The notes under the pieces: model-generated | What the model saw: the letters and a program-made list of their open reading frames with translations, nothing else | Databases searched by the model: none | Told to the model about the DNA's origin: nothing | Shown: one piece after another, positions 17,557-28,650 of the stretch | How the letters are laid out: each line of letters begins with the position of its first letter | Numbering within the stretch: the stretch's first letter is position 1 | Translations under genes and position numbers: made by a program | Assembly: GCA_947573795.1 (NCBI GenBank) | Contig: CANPHE010000005.1 | Span: forward strand, 22,928 to 86,927 | Source of the DNA: an uncultured Alistipes sp. | Lineage (GTDB): Bacteria; Bacteroidota; Bacteroidia; Bacteroidales; Rikenellaceae | Length of the DNA stretch: 64,000 bases | Reading direction: 5' to 3'

Positions 17557-19219
17557 CTTCCGTCGCACCCTGCTCCGCACGGCCGCTTCCGTGCTCGCTG
17601 CGGCCGCCCTCATGGCGGGCTGCACCAAGGTCGACGATACGCTGGGCGGCAACCTCATTCCGGAGAACCAGCAGATGCGCATGGGATTCACGACCCTCCC
17701 CAAAGAGGGCGTCAACCCCAAGAAGTATGTCGAGACGCGGTTGTTCCAGACCGATTCGATCCTCGCGTCGAACCTCTCGACGGGATACCTCGGTTCGCAG
17801 CTCAACGATACGCTGGGGCTGCGCACGGCCGGATTCCTCACGCAATACCTCAACTATTACTACGTCCCGGACAAGTATTTCGGGTACAAGCCTATCTTCG
17901 ACTCGGCGCAACTGCTGCTTTCGATATCGAGCTACGGGGCGGATACGCTCACCGAACAGACTTTCGCCATCTACGAAATCGCGAGCAACGACTACTTGAC
18001 GAAAAAACCGATCGCTCCGGGCGCCACCGAACGCGATACGCTTTTCTACCTCAACTTCGATCCCGACGCGGCGGGCATCTACGACCGTTCGAAGAAGCTC
18101 TTTACCTTCACCCTGGGCGGCGATCACGGTCCCTCGACGACGGCCGTGACGCTCGATCCGACGGATGAGGGTTACGCCTTCATCCGCCGCCTGATGCTCC
18201 AGGAAGGCAAATACAAGGACGACTACACGATCTACGGTGCCGACAGCCTCGACTATTGGGTCGAGGAGTTCAAGGGACTCTATATCTGCCCCGACCCGGA
18301 TGCGCCGCTCACGACCTCGGGCACGGGTGCGATCTACTCCACGGACCTCTCCGGTTCGGGACTCTCGGTCTACGGCCGCAACCGTTCGGAGAACGACCCT
18401 TCGCTCATCAAAGATACGGTCGGCATGGTCTATTACTTCAATTTGTCGGATGCCGAGGCCGGCAATGTCTCTGTGAACGTCATCGACCGCGACTACACGA
18501 AGTGTTCGCCCGCACTGGCCGAGCACCTGCGCATCGATGCGGCCGATGCGGCCGAATCCAACGAGGCGCGTCCGGAAAACCCGACGATCCGCGTCGAAGG
18601 CATGGGCGGCGCCGTCACGGAGCTGACCTTCTCGAAACTTTTCTTCGACGCCCTGGAGGAGGAACTCGCCACGGCGCAGGAGTTGGGATTCCGCACGCTG
18701 GCATTCAGCCAGGTACGCATGTCGATCTACTTCCCCGGCAGCGATTACGACTGGCGCAAGATCGACCCGACGAGCTCCGGAAATCTCATCGCCGGGATGA
18801 CCGCAGCCCCGTCGCGTCTGGGACTCTACACCAATTATAAGAAACTGACGGCTATCAGCGACTACAACTATATCTACGAAAACTCGTACAGCCTGGAGCT
18901 CGCCTACGGCGGTTACATCAACCGCAGCCGCGGCTGTTACACGATGGACGTCACGGGCTACGTACAACAGTTGTGGAACAGCTATACCGAAGCAAAACGG
19001 ACGCTCCGCGACCACGACCGGGCCGAGAAGCTCACCGACGACGAGTGGCAAAAGATCGTGGACAAGATCGAGAACCGATCGGTCTACCTCGGTCCCGAGG
19101 CATACAGTCTCTTCACGCCCTCGTTCGGCGTGTTGCAGGGTGCCGCGACCGACGAGTCGGATGCCGTGCAGAACAATGCGCCGATCCGGTTCGACGTCGC
19201 ATACAACATGATAAAATAA
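17540..19219 (+). CDS. DUF4270 family lipoprotein
   Basis: 559 residues starting at ATG 17540 inside the end of the preceding gene. The N-terminus is a lipoprotein signal (RTAASVLAAAALMAGC|TKVDD), placing it in the outer envelope. DUF4270 features are the DDTLGGNLIPENQQ opening, alternating beta-rich stretches with DTLGLRTAGFLTQYLNYYYV, and the C-terminal PSFGVLQGAATDE. The family is restricted to Bacteroidetes, has no known function, and often sits beside the glycogen synthase-like gene, as here. There is no neighbour that would give a specific role. Confidence 0.85.
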   Translation: MKNYNNFRRTLLRTAASVLAAAALMAGCTKVDDTLGGNLIPENQQMRMGFTTLPKEGVNPKKYVETRLFQTDSILASNLSTGYLGSQLNDTLGLRTAGFLTQYLNYYYVPDKYFGYKPIFDSAQLLLSISSYGADTLTEQTFAIYEIASNDYLTKKPIAPGATERDTLFYLNFDPDAAGIYDRSKKLFTFTLGGDHGPSTTAVTLDPTDEGYAFIRRLMLQEGKYKDDYTIYGADSLDYWVEEFKGLYICPDPDAPLTTSGTGAIYSTDLSGSGLSVYGRNRSENDPSLIKDTVGMVYYFNLSDAEAGNVSVNVIDRDYTKCSPALAEHLRIDAADAAESNEARPENPTIRVEGMGGAVTELTFSKLFFDALEEELATAQELGFRTLAFSQVRMSIYFPGSDYDWRKIDPTSSGNLIAGMTAAPSRLGLYTNYKKLTAISDYNYIYENSYSLELAYGGYINRSRGCYTMDVTGYVQQLWNSYTEAKRTLRDHDRAEKLTDDEWQKIVDKIENRSVYLGPEAYSLFTPSFGVLQGAATDESDAVQNNAPIRFDVAYNMIK

Positions 19220-19287
19220 CCGATATCAGAATCACGATGCGCAACCCGAAGAGGGTTTGAATTCGTCTGCGAGATTTTCGGAATCTG

Positions 19288-19368
19288 TTTTACGGATGTT
19301 TTCCGGGTTTGTTCTCGTCGCATAGCGGAACTATGGGACAGGAAGAAGCACGGAAAACAGCCGTAAAA
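19288..19368. repeat. Long inverted repeat between the DUF4270 gene and topA
   Basis: TTTTACGGATGTTTTCCG (19288-19305) pairs with CGGAAAACAGCCGTAAAA (19351-19368) with one mismatch over 18 bases. The 45-base loop holds a second small hairpin, CATAG-CGGAA-CTATG. There is no U-run after it, so it is not a simple terminator. It lies about 90 bases before the topA ATG and could be a structured leader or an old mobile-element remnant. Confidence 0.55.
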
Positions 19369-19457
19369 AGACCGAAAGGACGGATGCGGATAAGTTCGGA
19401 ACCGTTTCGAAGCAGAACGACTCGGGTTCGCATTTCTGAAAATGCCATAAAGACATC

Positions 19458-21755
19458 ATGCAGGAAAATTTAGTAATCGTCGAGTCTCCGGCCAAAGCGA
19501 AGACCATCGAGAAGTTCCTCGGCAAGGATTTCATCGTCAAATCGAGCTTCGGACACATCCGCGACCTGGCGAAAAAGGACCTCGGCATCAACATCGCCGA
19601 AGGATTCGCCCCCGTCTACGAAATCCCGAGCGACAAACGCAAGGTGGTCGACGAACTCGCCAAACTGGCCAAGCAGAAGACCGTATGGCTGGCCTCCGAT
19701 GAAGACCGCGAAGGAGAGGCCATCGCATGGCACCTGACCGAAGTGTTGGGTCTCCCGGTAGACAAGACCAAGCGCATCGTCTTCCACGAGATCACCAAAC
19801 GGGCGATTCTCGAAGCGATCGAAAATCCGCGCACGGTCAACATGGACCTCGTGAACGCCCAGCAGGCGCGGCGCATCCTCGACCGTCTGGTCGGTTTCGA
19901 GCTCTCGCCCGTGCTGTGGAAGAAGGTCCGTCCGTCGCTCTCGGCCGGCCGCGTACAGTCGGTGGCCGTGCGGCTGATCGTCGAACGCGAACGCGAGATC
20001 ATCGCCTTCCGTTCGACGGCCTATTTCCGCGTCGTGGCACAGTTCTACGCTGCACAGGACCCCGACAAAACGATCTTCAAAGCCGAACTCTCGTCGCGTT
20101 TCGATACGCGCGAGAAAGCCGAGGCGTTCCTGCGCAGCTGCATCGGTGCGACCTTCACCGTCGCCAAATCGGAGGAGAAACCCGCGCAGCGTTTCCCGGC
20201 ACCGCCCTTCACGACCTCGACCCTCCAGCAGGAGGCCGGACGCAAATTAGGCATGTCCGTATCGCAAACGATGTCCGTGGCGCAGCACCTCTACGAGCAA
20301 GGTTTGATTACCTACATGCGTACCGACTCGGTGAACCTCTCGCAGCAAGCCCTGGCACAGTGCAAGGAGGAGATCACCAAGCTCTACGGCGAGAAATATT
20401 CGCGCTGGCACAACTACAAGACCAAGACCAAGGGGGCTCAGGAGGCGCACGAAGCCATCCGCCCGTCCTATATCGAGCGGCAGGAGATCGAAGGCACGCC
20501 CGCCGAGAAGCGCCTCTACGACCTGATTTGGAAACGCACGGTAGCCTCGCAGATGGTATGCGCCGAGCTGGACCGCACGACCATCACCATCGACATGTCG
20601 GGCTCCGACCTCCAGTTCGTCGCCCAGGGCGAAGTGATCCGCTTCGACGGATTCCTGCGCCTCTACTCCGAGTCCACGGACGAGGATACCGCCTCCGAGA
20701 GCGGCGAAGGGCTGCTTCCGAAGCTGACGGCGGGCGATCCAGTCGCCGCATCGCAGATCACCGCCACGGAGCGTTTCACCTCGGCACCGGCCCGTTATAA
20801 CGAAGCCTCGCTCGTCAAGCGGCTCGAAGAACTGGGCATCGGCCGTCCTTCGACCTACGCACCGACCATCACGACGATCATCAACCGCGGCTATGTCGTC
20901 AAGCAGAACCGCGAAGGCCAGAAACGTCCCTACGTGCAAATGACGCTCACGGGCGAGAAACTCGCGACGAAAAACCTGACGGAGAACTACGGCACGGAGA
21001 AAAACCGCCTTTCGCCGACGGATATCGGCATGGTCGTCAACGACTACCTCGACGCCCAGTTCGGCCCGATCATCGACTACAACTTCACGGCCAACGTCGA
21101 GAAGGAGTTCGACCGCATCGCCGAGGGCGACATCACCTGGGAGCAGATGATCGGCGCCTTCTACGCACCGTTCCACAAGATGGTCGATTCGGCCATCGAG
21201 AAGCAGACCGACAAGAGCAGTTCGACGCGCATCCTGGGCAACGACCCCAAGACGGGCCACGTCGTCAAGGCCCGCATCGGCCGCTACGGCCCGATGGTCG
21301 AGATCGAGGGCGAACCCGGCGAAAAGAGCCGTTTCGCCTCGCTCAAGAAGGGGCAGCTGATCGAGTCGATCACCCTCGACGAGGCGCTGGGGCTCTTCGC
21401 CCTGCCCCGCACGTTAGGCGAACTCGACGGCGAGGAACTGACGGTGGGTATCGGCCGCTACGGCGCCTACGTGCGCTACGGCAAGTCGTTCGCCTCGCTG
21501 GCCAAGAGCGACGATCCCTACACGATCACCTACGAGCGAGCCGTGGAGCTGGTCCGCGAGCACCGCGAGGCGGCCGCCCGGGCCAACACGCCGCTGCGCA
21601 GCTTCGACGAGGATCCCGACATGCTGGTCAAGAACGGCCGCTACGGCGCCTATATCGCCTACAAGGGCAAAAACTACCGGTTGCCGAAGGGCGCCAAACC
21701 CGAAACGCTGACGTTGGAGGAGTGTCTCAAGATCGTCGCAAACTCCAAGAAATAG
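19458..21755 (+). CDS. topA: DNA topoisomerase I (type IA)
   Basis: Relaxes negative supercoils by single-strand passage. The 765-residue protein starts with the Toprim domain (LVIVESPAKAKTIEKFLG, acidic motif ASDEDREGEAIAWHL), then the gate and central domains (QQARRILDRLVGFELSPVLW). The active-site tyrosine is residue 286 in GLITYMRTDSVNLS, and the GRPSTYAPTITTI motif follows. The C-terminus has repeats of the type RIGRYGPMVEIEG / GIGRYGAYVRYG / NGRYGAYIAYKGKNYRLPKG in place of the zinc fingers of the E. coli enzyme, usual for this phylum. The start is the ATG at 19458. Confidence 0.96.
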   Translation: MQENLVIVESPAKAKTIEKFLGKDFIVKSSFGHIRDLAKKDLGINIAEGFAPVYEIPSDKRKVVDELAKLAKQKTVWLASDEDREGEAIAWHLTEVLGLPVDKTKRIVFHEITKRAILEAIENPRTVNMDLVNAQQARRILDRLVGFELSPVLWKKVRPSLSAGRVQSVAVRLIVEREREIIAFRSTAYFRVVAQFYAAQDPDKTIFKAELSSRFDTREKAEAFLRSCIGATFTVAKSEEKPAQRFPAPPFTTSTLQQEAGRKLGMSVSQTMSVAQHLYEQGLITYMRTDSVNLSQQALAQCKEEITKLYGEKYSRWHNYKTKTKGAQEAHEAIRPSYIERQEIEGTPAEKRLYDLIWKRTVASQMVCAELDRTTITIDMSGSDLQFVAQGEVIRFDGFLRLYSESTDEDTASESGEGLLPKLTAGDPVAASQITATERFTSAPARYNEASLVKRLEELGIGRPSTYAPTITTIINRGYVVKQNREGQKRPYVQMTLTGEKLATKNLTENYGTEKNRLSPTDIGMVVNDYLDAQFGPIIDYNFTANVEKEFDRIAEGDITWEQMIGAFYAPFHKMVDSAIEKQTDKSSSTRILGNDPKTGHVVKARIGRYGPMVEIEGEPGEKSRFASLKKGQLIESITLDEALGLFALPRTLGELDGEELTVGIGRYGAYVRYGKSFASLAKSDDPYTITYERAVELVREHREAAARANTPLRSFDEDPDMLVKNGRYGAYIAYKGKNYRLPKGAKPETLTLEECLKIVANSKK

Positions 21756-21810
21756 CGGCCTAACGCAACCGAAATCCGGCAATCAAAAACGACTCAACAC
21801 CCATATCGAC

Positions 21811-23013
21811 ATGAAGAATCTCCTGCTTTCCGCCCTGGCGCTCTGCTCCGTTCTGGCAGGCGCGGCGCAAACCGAGAAGACGGCACCCGAAGGATACCGT
21901 TTCACCGACACCAAGACGATCCGGACGACTCCGGTCAAGAACCAGAACCGCAGCGGCACGTGCTGGTGCTTCTCGACGCTCTCGTTCCTCGAAAACGAAA
22001 TCCTGCGCGCCGGAGGCCCGGAGATGCACCTCTCCGAGATGTGGATCGTGCGCCACTCGTTCATGGACAAGGCTGAGAAGTACGTCCGCTTGCACGGCCA
22101 CCTCAACTTCGCCGAGGGCGGCGCCTCGCACGACGTGATCGAAGGGATCAAAGCCTACGGAATCGTGCCGTTCGAGGCCTATCCGGGTCTTAGCTACGGC
22201 ACGGACAAACCCGATTTCCACGAACTGTCGGCCGTGCTGCGCGGTTATCTCGACGCCGTGATCGCATCGAACGAAAAATCGGGCAAAACCCTCTCGACGG
22301 CTTGGCGACGCGGTTTCGACGCCATCCTCGACCAGTATTTCGGCGTGCTGCCCGAGACCTTCACCTACGAGGGCAAGGAGTACACCCCGGCATCGTTCGC
22401 CGCATCGCTGCCCATCGACATGGCCGACTACATCGACATCACCTCGTTTACGCACCACCCCTTCTACACGCAGTTCATCCTGGAAATCCCCGATAACTGG
22501 ATGTGGGCCACGGTCTACAACGTACCGCTGGACGAGATGATGGAGATCGTAGACAGCGCCCTGGCCGAGGGTTACACCATCGCATGGGGTACGGATGTGA
22601 GCGACAAGGGATTCAGCCGCACCAAAGCGATCGGCGTCATTCCCGAGGAGAATATCGAGAACCTGAGCGGCACCGAGGCCGAGAAGTGGGGCAAACTCAC
22701 CGCCCAGGAGAAAGAGGCGGCCCTCTACTCGTTCGACAAGCCGATCAAGGAGCGCACCGTGACGCAGCAGATGCGCCAGGAGGCGTTCGACAACTGGGAC
22801 ACGACCGACGACCACGGCATGGTCATCATGGGTACGGCGACCGACCAGGAGGGCAACGCCTTCTATAAGGTGCAGAACTCGTGGGACGTACGTCCTCCCT
22901 ACGACGGATTCTACTACTTCTCGCGTCCCTTCGCAGCGCTGAAAACCACGTCGATCACCGTAAACAAGAACGCCCTGCCGAAGGCTATCGCCAAGAAACT
23001 CGGGCTGAAATAG
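21811..23013 (+). CDS. C1-family cysteine peptidase (aminopeptidase C/bleomycin hydrolase type), exported
   Basis: 400 residues with a signal peptide (MKNLLLSALALCSVLAGAAQ). Catalytic residues are visible: Gln and Cys in VKNQNRSGTCWCFSTLSFLE, His in TTDDHGMVIMG, and Asn in YKVQNSWDVR. This is the C1B (PepC/BLH) arrangement, in which the His and Asn lie far towards the C-terminus. Cytosolic PepC is a hexameric aminopeptidase; the signal peptide here suggests a periplasmic or surface peptidase that trims peptides for uptake. It begins 55 bases after topA and ends at a strong terminator. Confidence 0.9.
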   Translation: MKNLLLSALALCSVLAGAAQTEKTAPEGYRFTDTKTIRTTPVKNQNRSGTCWCFSTLSFLENEILRAGGPEMHLSEMWIVRHSFMDKAEKYVRLHGHLNFAEGGASHDVIEGIKAYGIVPFEAYPGLSYGTDKPDFHELSAVLRGYLDAVIASNEKSGKTLSTAWRRGFDAILDQYFGVLPETFTYEGKEYTPASFAASLPIDMADYIDITSFTHHPFYTQFILEIPDNWMWATVYNVPLDEMMEIVDSALAEGYTIAWGTDVSDKGFSRTKAIGVIPEENIENLSGTEAEKWGKLTAQEKEAALYSFDKPIKERTVTQQMRQEAFDNWDTTDDHGMVIMGTATDQEGNAFYKVQNSWDVRPPYDGFYYFSRPFAALKTTSITVNKNALPKAIAKKLGLK

Positions 23014-23065
23014 TTTGTTTTTCGGAGGGGAGGGCTTCGAAACCTGCCCGTCGAATAGCGAAAGA

Positions 23066-23097
23066 ATCACCCCGGCCGCAACGGCCGGGGTGATTTT
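23066..23097 (+). terminator. Terminator after the C1 peptidase gene
   Basis: Perfect 13-bp stem ATCACCCCGGCCG / CGGCCGGGGTGAT with loop CAA, followed by TTTATT. It is 52 bases past the stop codon and symmetric enough to work in both directions. Confidence 0.8.
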
Positions 23098-23155
23098 ATT
23101 CAGGGGGCTTCATTTTCCGCGACGATGTTCGCTCTCAAGTTTCATGCGGCAAACA

Positions 23156-23226
23156 GCGATCCTTCGGATCGCGCGAGCCGTAGCCTCCCCCGGCGGAGGC
23201 TCGCATCGCTCGCCCCGCAGGCTACG
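23156..23226 (+). repeat. Double-hairpin intergenic repeat, copy 3
   Basis: Stem GCGATC-CTTCG-GATCGC, then GCGAGCCGTAGCCTCC pairing imperfectly with GGCGGAGGCTCGC, then CCCCGCAGGCTACG. It lies in the 464-base gap between the C1 peptidase and pckA. The rest of that gap (23227-23390) holds only degenerate repeat pieces, such as a second CCGCAGGCTACG near 23296. Confidence 0.7.
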
Positions 23227-23390
23227 TCTCGCCCCACAGCCGCCCAAGATGATTTTTCCGGCAAAATACGGCTCTTCGAGCAAAGCGGGCCTCCGCAGGC
23301 TACGTCCAAAACAGGTCACTTTTCATCCAAAATCGCATGGCGCAGCTTTACCATCTTCAACGATGCCCTTTTCACTTTTAGCGTCCCCAC

Positions 23391-23423
23391 AAAAAACCAC
23401 CCCCGCCGCAACGGCAGAGGTGG
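23391..23423 (-). terminator. Terminator of pckA
   Basis: On the minus strand: CCACC-tct-GCCG-ttg-CGGC-ggg-GGTGG followed by TTTTTTG. It is about 55 bases beyond the pckA stop. Confidence 0.75.
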
Positions 23424-23477
23424 AATCAGTTATCGCACCCGGCCCCAGGGCCGCAAGTGCGCGAATAAGCGTCGGAA

Positions 23478-25082
<1,605 letters not shown>

Positions 25083-25391
25083 AATCGAATCTATTTAAGA
25101 TTAAACATCGCTCGTATTTCATCGGGCCTCTGTCCGCATGCGCAACATCCGAGCCCGCATGCGATCGTCCGCCCGGCCGGACACCCAACCTTCTCCGGCC
25201 ATATCGTTCCGTCATGCAATATCCGGACCCGATCGCTTCGGAACCGCCTCCGGTTCCGGTCGTTCGTCCTCCGCCGTCCCGTCTGGATGCGCGCGGACTT
25301 CGACCGTGCAAAGGTAGAAAAACTTTCAGATTTGTGAAAAAACTAACAGTAAAATTTACGAAAATATTTCGCCGTACGAGGTCGGTATGTT
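25083..25391. other. Gap upstream of pckA
   Basis: 309 bases between pckA and prmA. The pckA -7 box at 25309-25316 implies an untranslated leader of about 220 bases, long enough for regulation. No clear riboswitch pattern was recognised in it. The remaining part up to 25391 is AT-rich. Confidence 0.5.
25309..25316 (-). promoter_or_regulatory. Promoter -7 box of pckA
   Basis: Minus-strand TACCTTTG, an exact TAnnTTTG match, preceded by T-rich sequence but without a clear TTTG -33 box. It is the only such match in the gap. Confidence 0.55.
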
Positions 25392-26219
25392 TCAGCCTTT
25401 GCGCACGTGCACCGCCATCCATCCGTCGCGCTCGGCCACCGAGACGCACTCCATGCCCAACTCCGCAGCGCGGGCCGTCACGGCCGGGACATCCGCCGCG
25501 AGGAAACCGCTCATCACCAGGTCGCCGCCCGCCGAGAGCGTCGCGGCGTAGGCCGGCATATCGGCCGTGAGGATGTTGCGGTTGATATTGGCCAGGATGA
25601 AGTCGTAATGACGCCCGGCGATGCGGCGCACGTCGCCCAGCATCGGCTCGATACGGTCGGCGACGCCGTTCGCCGCGATGTTCTCGCGGCAGTTCTCGTC
25701 GGCCCAGTCGTCGATATCCACGGCATCCACATGCTCGGCACCGCATTTCGCCGCGACGATGGCCAGCACCCCCGTGCCGCTGCCCATATCCAGGCCGCGG
25801 CGCCCCGCGACCCCGAGGTCCAGCACGGCGCGCGACATGAGCCACGTCGTGGCATGATGGCCCGTGCCGAACGACATTTTGGGCATCAGCACCACCTCCA
25901 TCACGTCCTCGGGCGACGGCGCGTGGAACGGCGCCCGGATGCGCAGGCGTCCTTCGACCTCCACCGGCGGGAAATTGCTCTCCCACACGGCATTCCAATT
26001 CTGGGTTTCGATGGCGACATAGCGTCCCTGCACGCCGTTCTCGGCCAGCAGCGCATCGATCTGCACCTTGCAGTCGATCAACCGTTCGCGGGGTATATAG
26101 GCTTTGAGCACGCCCGGCTCGGTCTCAAAACTCTCGAAAGGCCAGTCGGCCAGGAAGGCGGTCAGAATTTCGGCCTGTTCGTCGCCGATGACGGGAATAT
26201 TCAGGGCTACATAATCCAT
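25392..26219 (-). CDS. prmA: Ribosomal protein L11 methyltransferase
   Basis: SAM-dependent enzyme that methylates ribosomal protein L11. From the ATG at 26219 the protein is 275 residues; the frame is open upstream but that part is not protein-like. The N-terminal beta-rich domain is followed by the PrmA methyltransferase core: [21 protein letters not shown], the SAM-binding [37 protein letters not shown], and [19 protein letters not shown] with the conserved NINRN in place of the usual N-P-P-Y type motif. It is divergent from xerD with overlapping promoter boxes. Confidence 0.93.
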   Translation of the reverse strand: MDYVALNIPVIGDEQAEILTAFLADWPFESFETEPGVLKAYIPRERLIDCKVQIDALLAENGVQGRYVAIETQNWNAVWESNFPPVEVEGRLRIRAPFHAPSPEDVMEVVLMPKMSFGTGHHATTWLMSRAVLDLGVAGRRGLDMGSGTGVLAIVAAKCGAEHVDAVDIDDWADENCRENIAANGVADRIEPMLGDVRRIAGRHYDFILANINRNILTADMPAYAATLSAGGDLVMSGFLAADVPAVTARAAELGMECVSVAERDGWMAVHVRKG

Positions 26220-26238
26220 AATCCGGTAAAATTTACGT

Positions 26239-26259
26239 ATCTTAGCTGCGTCAAAGTTA
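26239..26259. promoter_or_regulatory. Facing -7 boxes of prmA and xerD
   Basis: Minus-strand TAACTTTG (26252-26259) fits TAnnTTTG and lies 33 bases before the prmA ATG. Plus-strand TATCTTAG (26239-26246) is a near match 42 bases before the xerD ATG. The boxes point towards each other five bases apart, so both polymerases cannot occupy the site at once. Confidence 0.5.
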
Positions 26260-26288
26260 CGGATAATCTTCCGAACGGCGCAGTCTGT

Positions 26289-27188
26289 ATGGCGGAAAAT
26301 ACGAAAAAATGGCAGACGATCGGCCAACGTTACCGCACCTATATCAAACTGGAGAAGCGGTTATCGGACAACACGGTCGAAGCGTATATGCGCGATCTGG
26401 TACAGTTCGCGCATTTCGTGTTGCGTCAATGGGACATTCCGCCGCAGAAAGTCGAACGCACGACGATCGAACGCTACATGGCCCGGCTCTACGACCAGGG
26501 ACGCGAGAAGACCTCGCAGGCGCGTGCCCTGAGCAGCATCCGCAGCTTCTACGACTTTCTGCTGCTCGAAGAGATGATCGAGGCCTCGCCCGCGGAGTTC
26601 GTCGAGTCGCCCAGGGCGGGACGGCATCTGCCCGACGTGCTGACCACCGAGGAGATCGACCGCATCATCGCGACGACCGACACCGCGACGGTCAAGGGCC
26701 GTCGCGACAGCGCCATGCTCGAAGTGCTCTATTCGTGCGGATTGCGGGTCTCGGAACTCACGTCGCTGCGCCTCGGCGACCTATTCTTCGGCGAAGGATA
26801 CATCCGCGTCACGGGCAAGGGCGACAAACAACGCCTGGTACCCATCAGCCGGGTGGCACGTGCCAAGATACAGATTTATCTCGACGACCGGCGCGACGTC
26901 GATTCGAACGACGACACCGTATTTCTGAACAACCGCGGCAAGAAGCTCACGCGCGTGATGATCTTCACGATCCTGAAGCAGGCCGCCCTGCGGGCCGGAA
27001 TCACCAAACGCATCTCGCCCCATACCTTCCGCCATTCGTTCGCCACCCACCTGCTCGAAGGAGGTGCCGATATCCGCCAGGTTCAAGAGCTGCTCGGGCA
27101 CGAAAGCATCCTCACGACCGAGATTTACACCCACCTCGAACGCGAACATCTGCGCCGCACGGTCGAGGAGCACCTTCCGCGGCAATAA
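26289..27188 (+). CDS. xerD: Site-specific tyrosine recombinase XerD
   Basis: Resolves chromosome dimers at dif together with a second Xer protein. The 299-residue protein has the N-terminal SAM-like DNA-binding domain ([20 protein letters not shown]) and the catalytic domain with Arg in [16 protein letters not shown], Lys in [13 protein letters not shown], His and Arg in [14 protein letters not shown], His in [12 protein letters not shown], and the nucleophilic Tyr in EIYTH. It ends about where chromosomal Xer proteins end, with no mobile-element extensions, and lies among housekeeping genes. No dif-like site was searched for. Confidence 0.93.
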   Translation: MAENTKKWQTIGQRYRTYIKLEKRLSDNTVEAYMRDLVQFAHFVLRQWDIPPQKVERTTIERYMARLYDQGREKTSQARALSSIRSFYDFLLLEEMIEASPAEFVESPRAGRHLPDVLTTEEIDRIIATTDTATVKGRRDSAMLEVLYSCGLRVSELTSLRLGDLFFGEGYIRVTGKGDKQRLVPISRVARAKIQIYLDDRRDVDSNDDTVFLNNRGKKLTRVMIFTILKQAALRAGITKRISPHTFRHSFATHLLEGGADIRQVQELLGHESILTTEIYTHLEREHLRRTVEEHLPRQ

Positions 27189-27540
27189 GCCGGATACGCG
27201 CCTGCGGAGTCAGACGCAGAGGCGCATACTCCAATCCCGACAATACCACGAGACAACCGTTCGCTGCGGGTACGACGCTTCGCAACGCCTCGTCGAGCGG
27301 CCGAGCGGCCGCATGCGTGCACAACTCGTCGAAAGCCGCCCGGTAGTCGGCCGGGAAATCCGCGACGAGCAGCCCGGCGTAAAATTCGGTGAAAGGCAGC
27401 CGGTCGGGATCGGCGCACTCGGCTATTGCGACGATGCGACCCTCGGCCGAAAGCGTCACGAGCGGACGGCGCACCACGCCGCCGGGTGTCCACAGCGCGT
27501 TAGAGGCTATCTTTCGGAAGGGCGGCACGCAGGAATTCAT
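27112..27540 (-). CDS. Conserved hypothetical protein resembling an isolated amidohydrolase N-terminus
   Basis: 142 residues starting [20 protein letters not shown], followed by a short beta-rich stretch and a middle part [21 protein letters not shown]. The opening resembles the N-terminal strand set of amidohydrolases, and short stand-alone proteins of this kind occur beside DUF4296 genes in Bacteroidetes. There are no metal-binding residues, so it is not an enzyme in itself. It begins 41 bases inside the end of the DUF4296 frame, and its own 3' end overlaps the xerD 3' end by 77 bases on the opposite strand. The C-terminal 20 residues are low-complexity and may be spurious. Confidence 0.6.
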   Translation of the reverse strand: MNSCVPPFRKIASNALWTPGGVVRRPLVTLSAEGRIVAIAECADPDRLPFTEFYAGLLVADFPADYRAAFDELCTHAAARPLDEALRSVVPAANGCLVVLSGLEYAPLRLTPQARIRLIAAEGAPRPCGADVRVRGGCKSRS

Positions 27541-28342
27541 CGGCGAAGATACGGATATCGAGTTGACGCACGTAGAGGCTCTCCACCGCGATGCGGGTCT
27601 GAGGCGTATAGACCACTTTGAGGTCCGTCACCGTGACGGAGGGACGTTGGGGCTTCTCCCCGAAGACGAGCAGCGAAAGCCGCAGGCGCCGGTGGGTCGA
27701 ATCGGTCGTGAAACGGCGCGAAAGGCTCTCCTCGCGGCCCGAACGGCGCAACGTAGCGTTGTAGACACTGACGCTCGAACTGTCGCTGCGCTCGAGCCAC
27801 ATGTTGCTGCGCAGTCCCCGCTGGTTGCGGTCGAGCGAGTCGATCCGGTACTTCAGGCTGACGTTGTATTCGCCCGGAAGGACGTCGAGCGAGAAACTCA
27901 GCCGCGCGGTGTCGCTCAGCGACCGTACGCGGATCAACGAATCGGCGAGCACCGTGCGCGTGAAGGTTCTGCGGGCCACGTTGTCGATCGTGTCGAGGAT
28001 CGAAACCTCGCGGTTGTAATATTTGCCCTCCTCTTCCAGCCGGGCGATCGCCTGCTCGACGACATCGCCCAGACGGGCACTCTTGCGTTTGGAAAAGTTA
28101 CCGATCGTATACTGCACGTCGCTGGTCGTATAGCCGTAATGCGCGAAAATCGGCTCGTAGACGTTCAGCGAATCGATCCGCACGTTCTCGCTGCCGATAT
28201 AGGCATTCGTCAGAAAAGCGTCGTGGAAGATCAACGCCAGTTCGTCGTCGGGAATGATCTTGTGCCGGGCACACGAGGCCGCGAGCAGCAGCGCACAGCC
28301 TGCGACTGCGCGGAGGAGGATTTTATGTAGGGTCATAGACAT
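27500..28342 (-). CDS. DUF4296 domain lipoprotein
   Basis: 280 residues with a lipoprotein signal (ILLRAVAGCALLLAASC|ARHKI). Next comes the DUF4296 segment IPDDELALIFHDAFLTNAYI and YEPIFAHYGYTTSDVQYTI, then a coiled region and a beta-rich C-terminal half. The family is envelope-located in Bacteroidetes and of unknown function. Two ATGs are possible (28342 and 28336); both keep the signal. It overlaps the following small gene by 41 bases, so both are likely expressed together. The gap upstream is filled by palindromic repeats. Confidence 0.82.
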   Translation of the reverse strand: MSMTLHKILLRAVAGCALLLAASCARHKIIPDDELALIFHDAFLTNAYIGSENVRIDSLNVYEPIFAHYGYTTSDVQYTIGNFSKRKSARLGDVVEQAIARLEEEGKYYNREVSILDTIDNVARRTFTRTVLADSLIRVRSLSDTARLSFSLDVLPGEYNVSLKYRIDSLDRNQRGLRSNMWLERSDSSSVSVYNATLRRSGREESLSRRFTTDSTHRRLRLSLLVFGEKPQRPSVTVTDLKVVYTPQTRIAVESLYVRQLDIRIFADEFLRAALPKDSL

Positions 28343-28650
28343 TTGTATTTCGTATAATCGTTAAACTGCGGCTCGCCCGAGTCGCGCGGGGCACCGGTGC
28401 CGGAGCCCCGCCGATGGCGTTTCTCCGCAGACTGCTCGCCCGTAAACTCAACGCCGTTGGCGTTGCATCTTCGGCGGCTCGCATCTTCGATGCGACGCCC
28501 CCAGCCGCCGAAGATGATAGTCCATTCGATCGTTGCAATTCGCAAAACCACACAAGCCCCCACGATACGGCAATCCGTAGAACTCTCAGGCATCCCCCCC
28601 CTGACGGCAAACCGTCGAAGACAGATTCCGAACGCAAGGGCACCGGCCTC
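28343..28650. other. Gap with cruciform-type repeats
   Basis: 308 bases between two minus-strand genes with no gene. It holds a 34-base module (28409-28442) shared with 62907-62940, the perfect 14-bp inverted repeat at 28466-28516, and a C8 run near 28594. Confidence 0.55.
28466..28516. repeat. Cruciform-forming inverted repeat
   Basis: CATCTTCGGCGGCT (28466-28479) and AGCCGCCGAAGATG (28503-28516) are perfect complements over 14 bases. A second hairpin, CGCATC-TTC-GATGCG (28480-28494), lies inside. The right arm recurs near 62970 and, with one change, near 23232, without the left arm. Confidence 0.65.
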
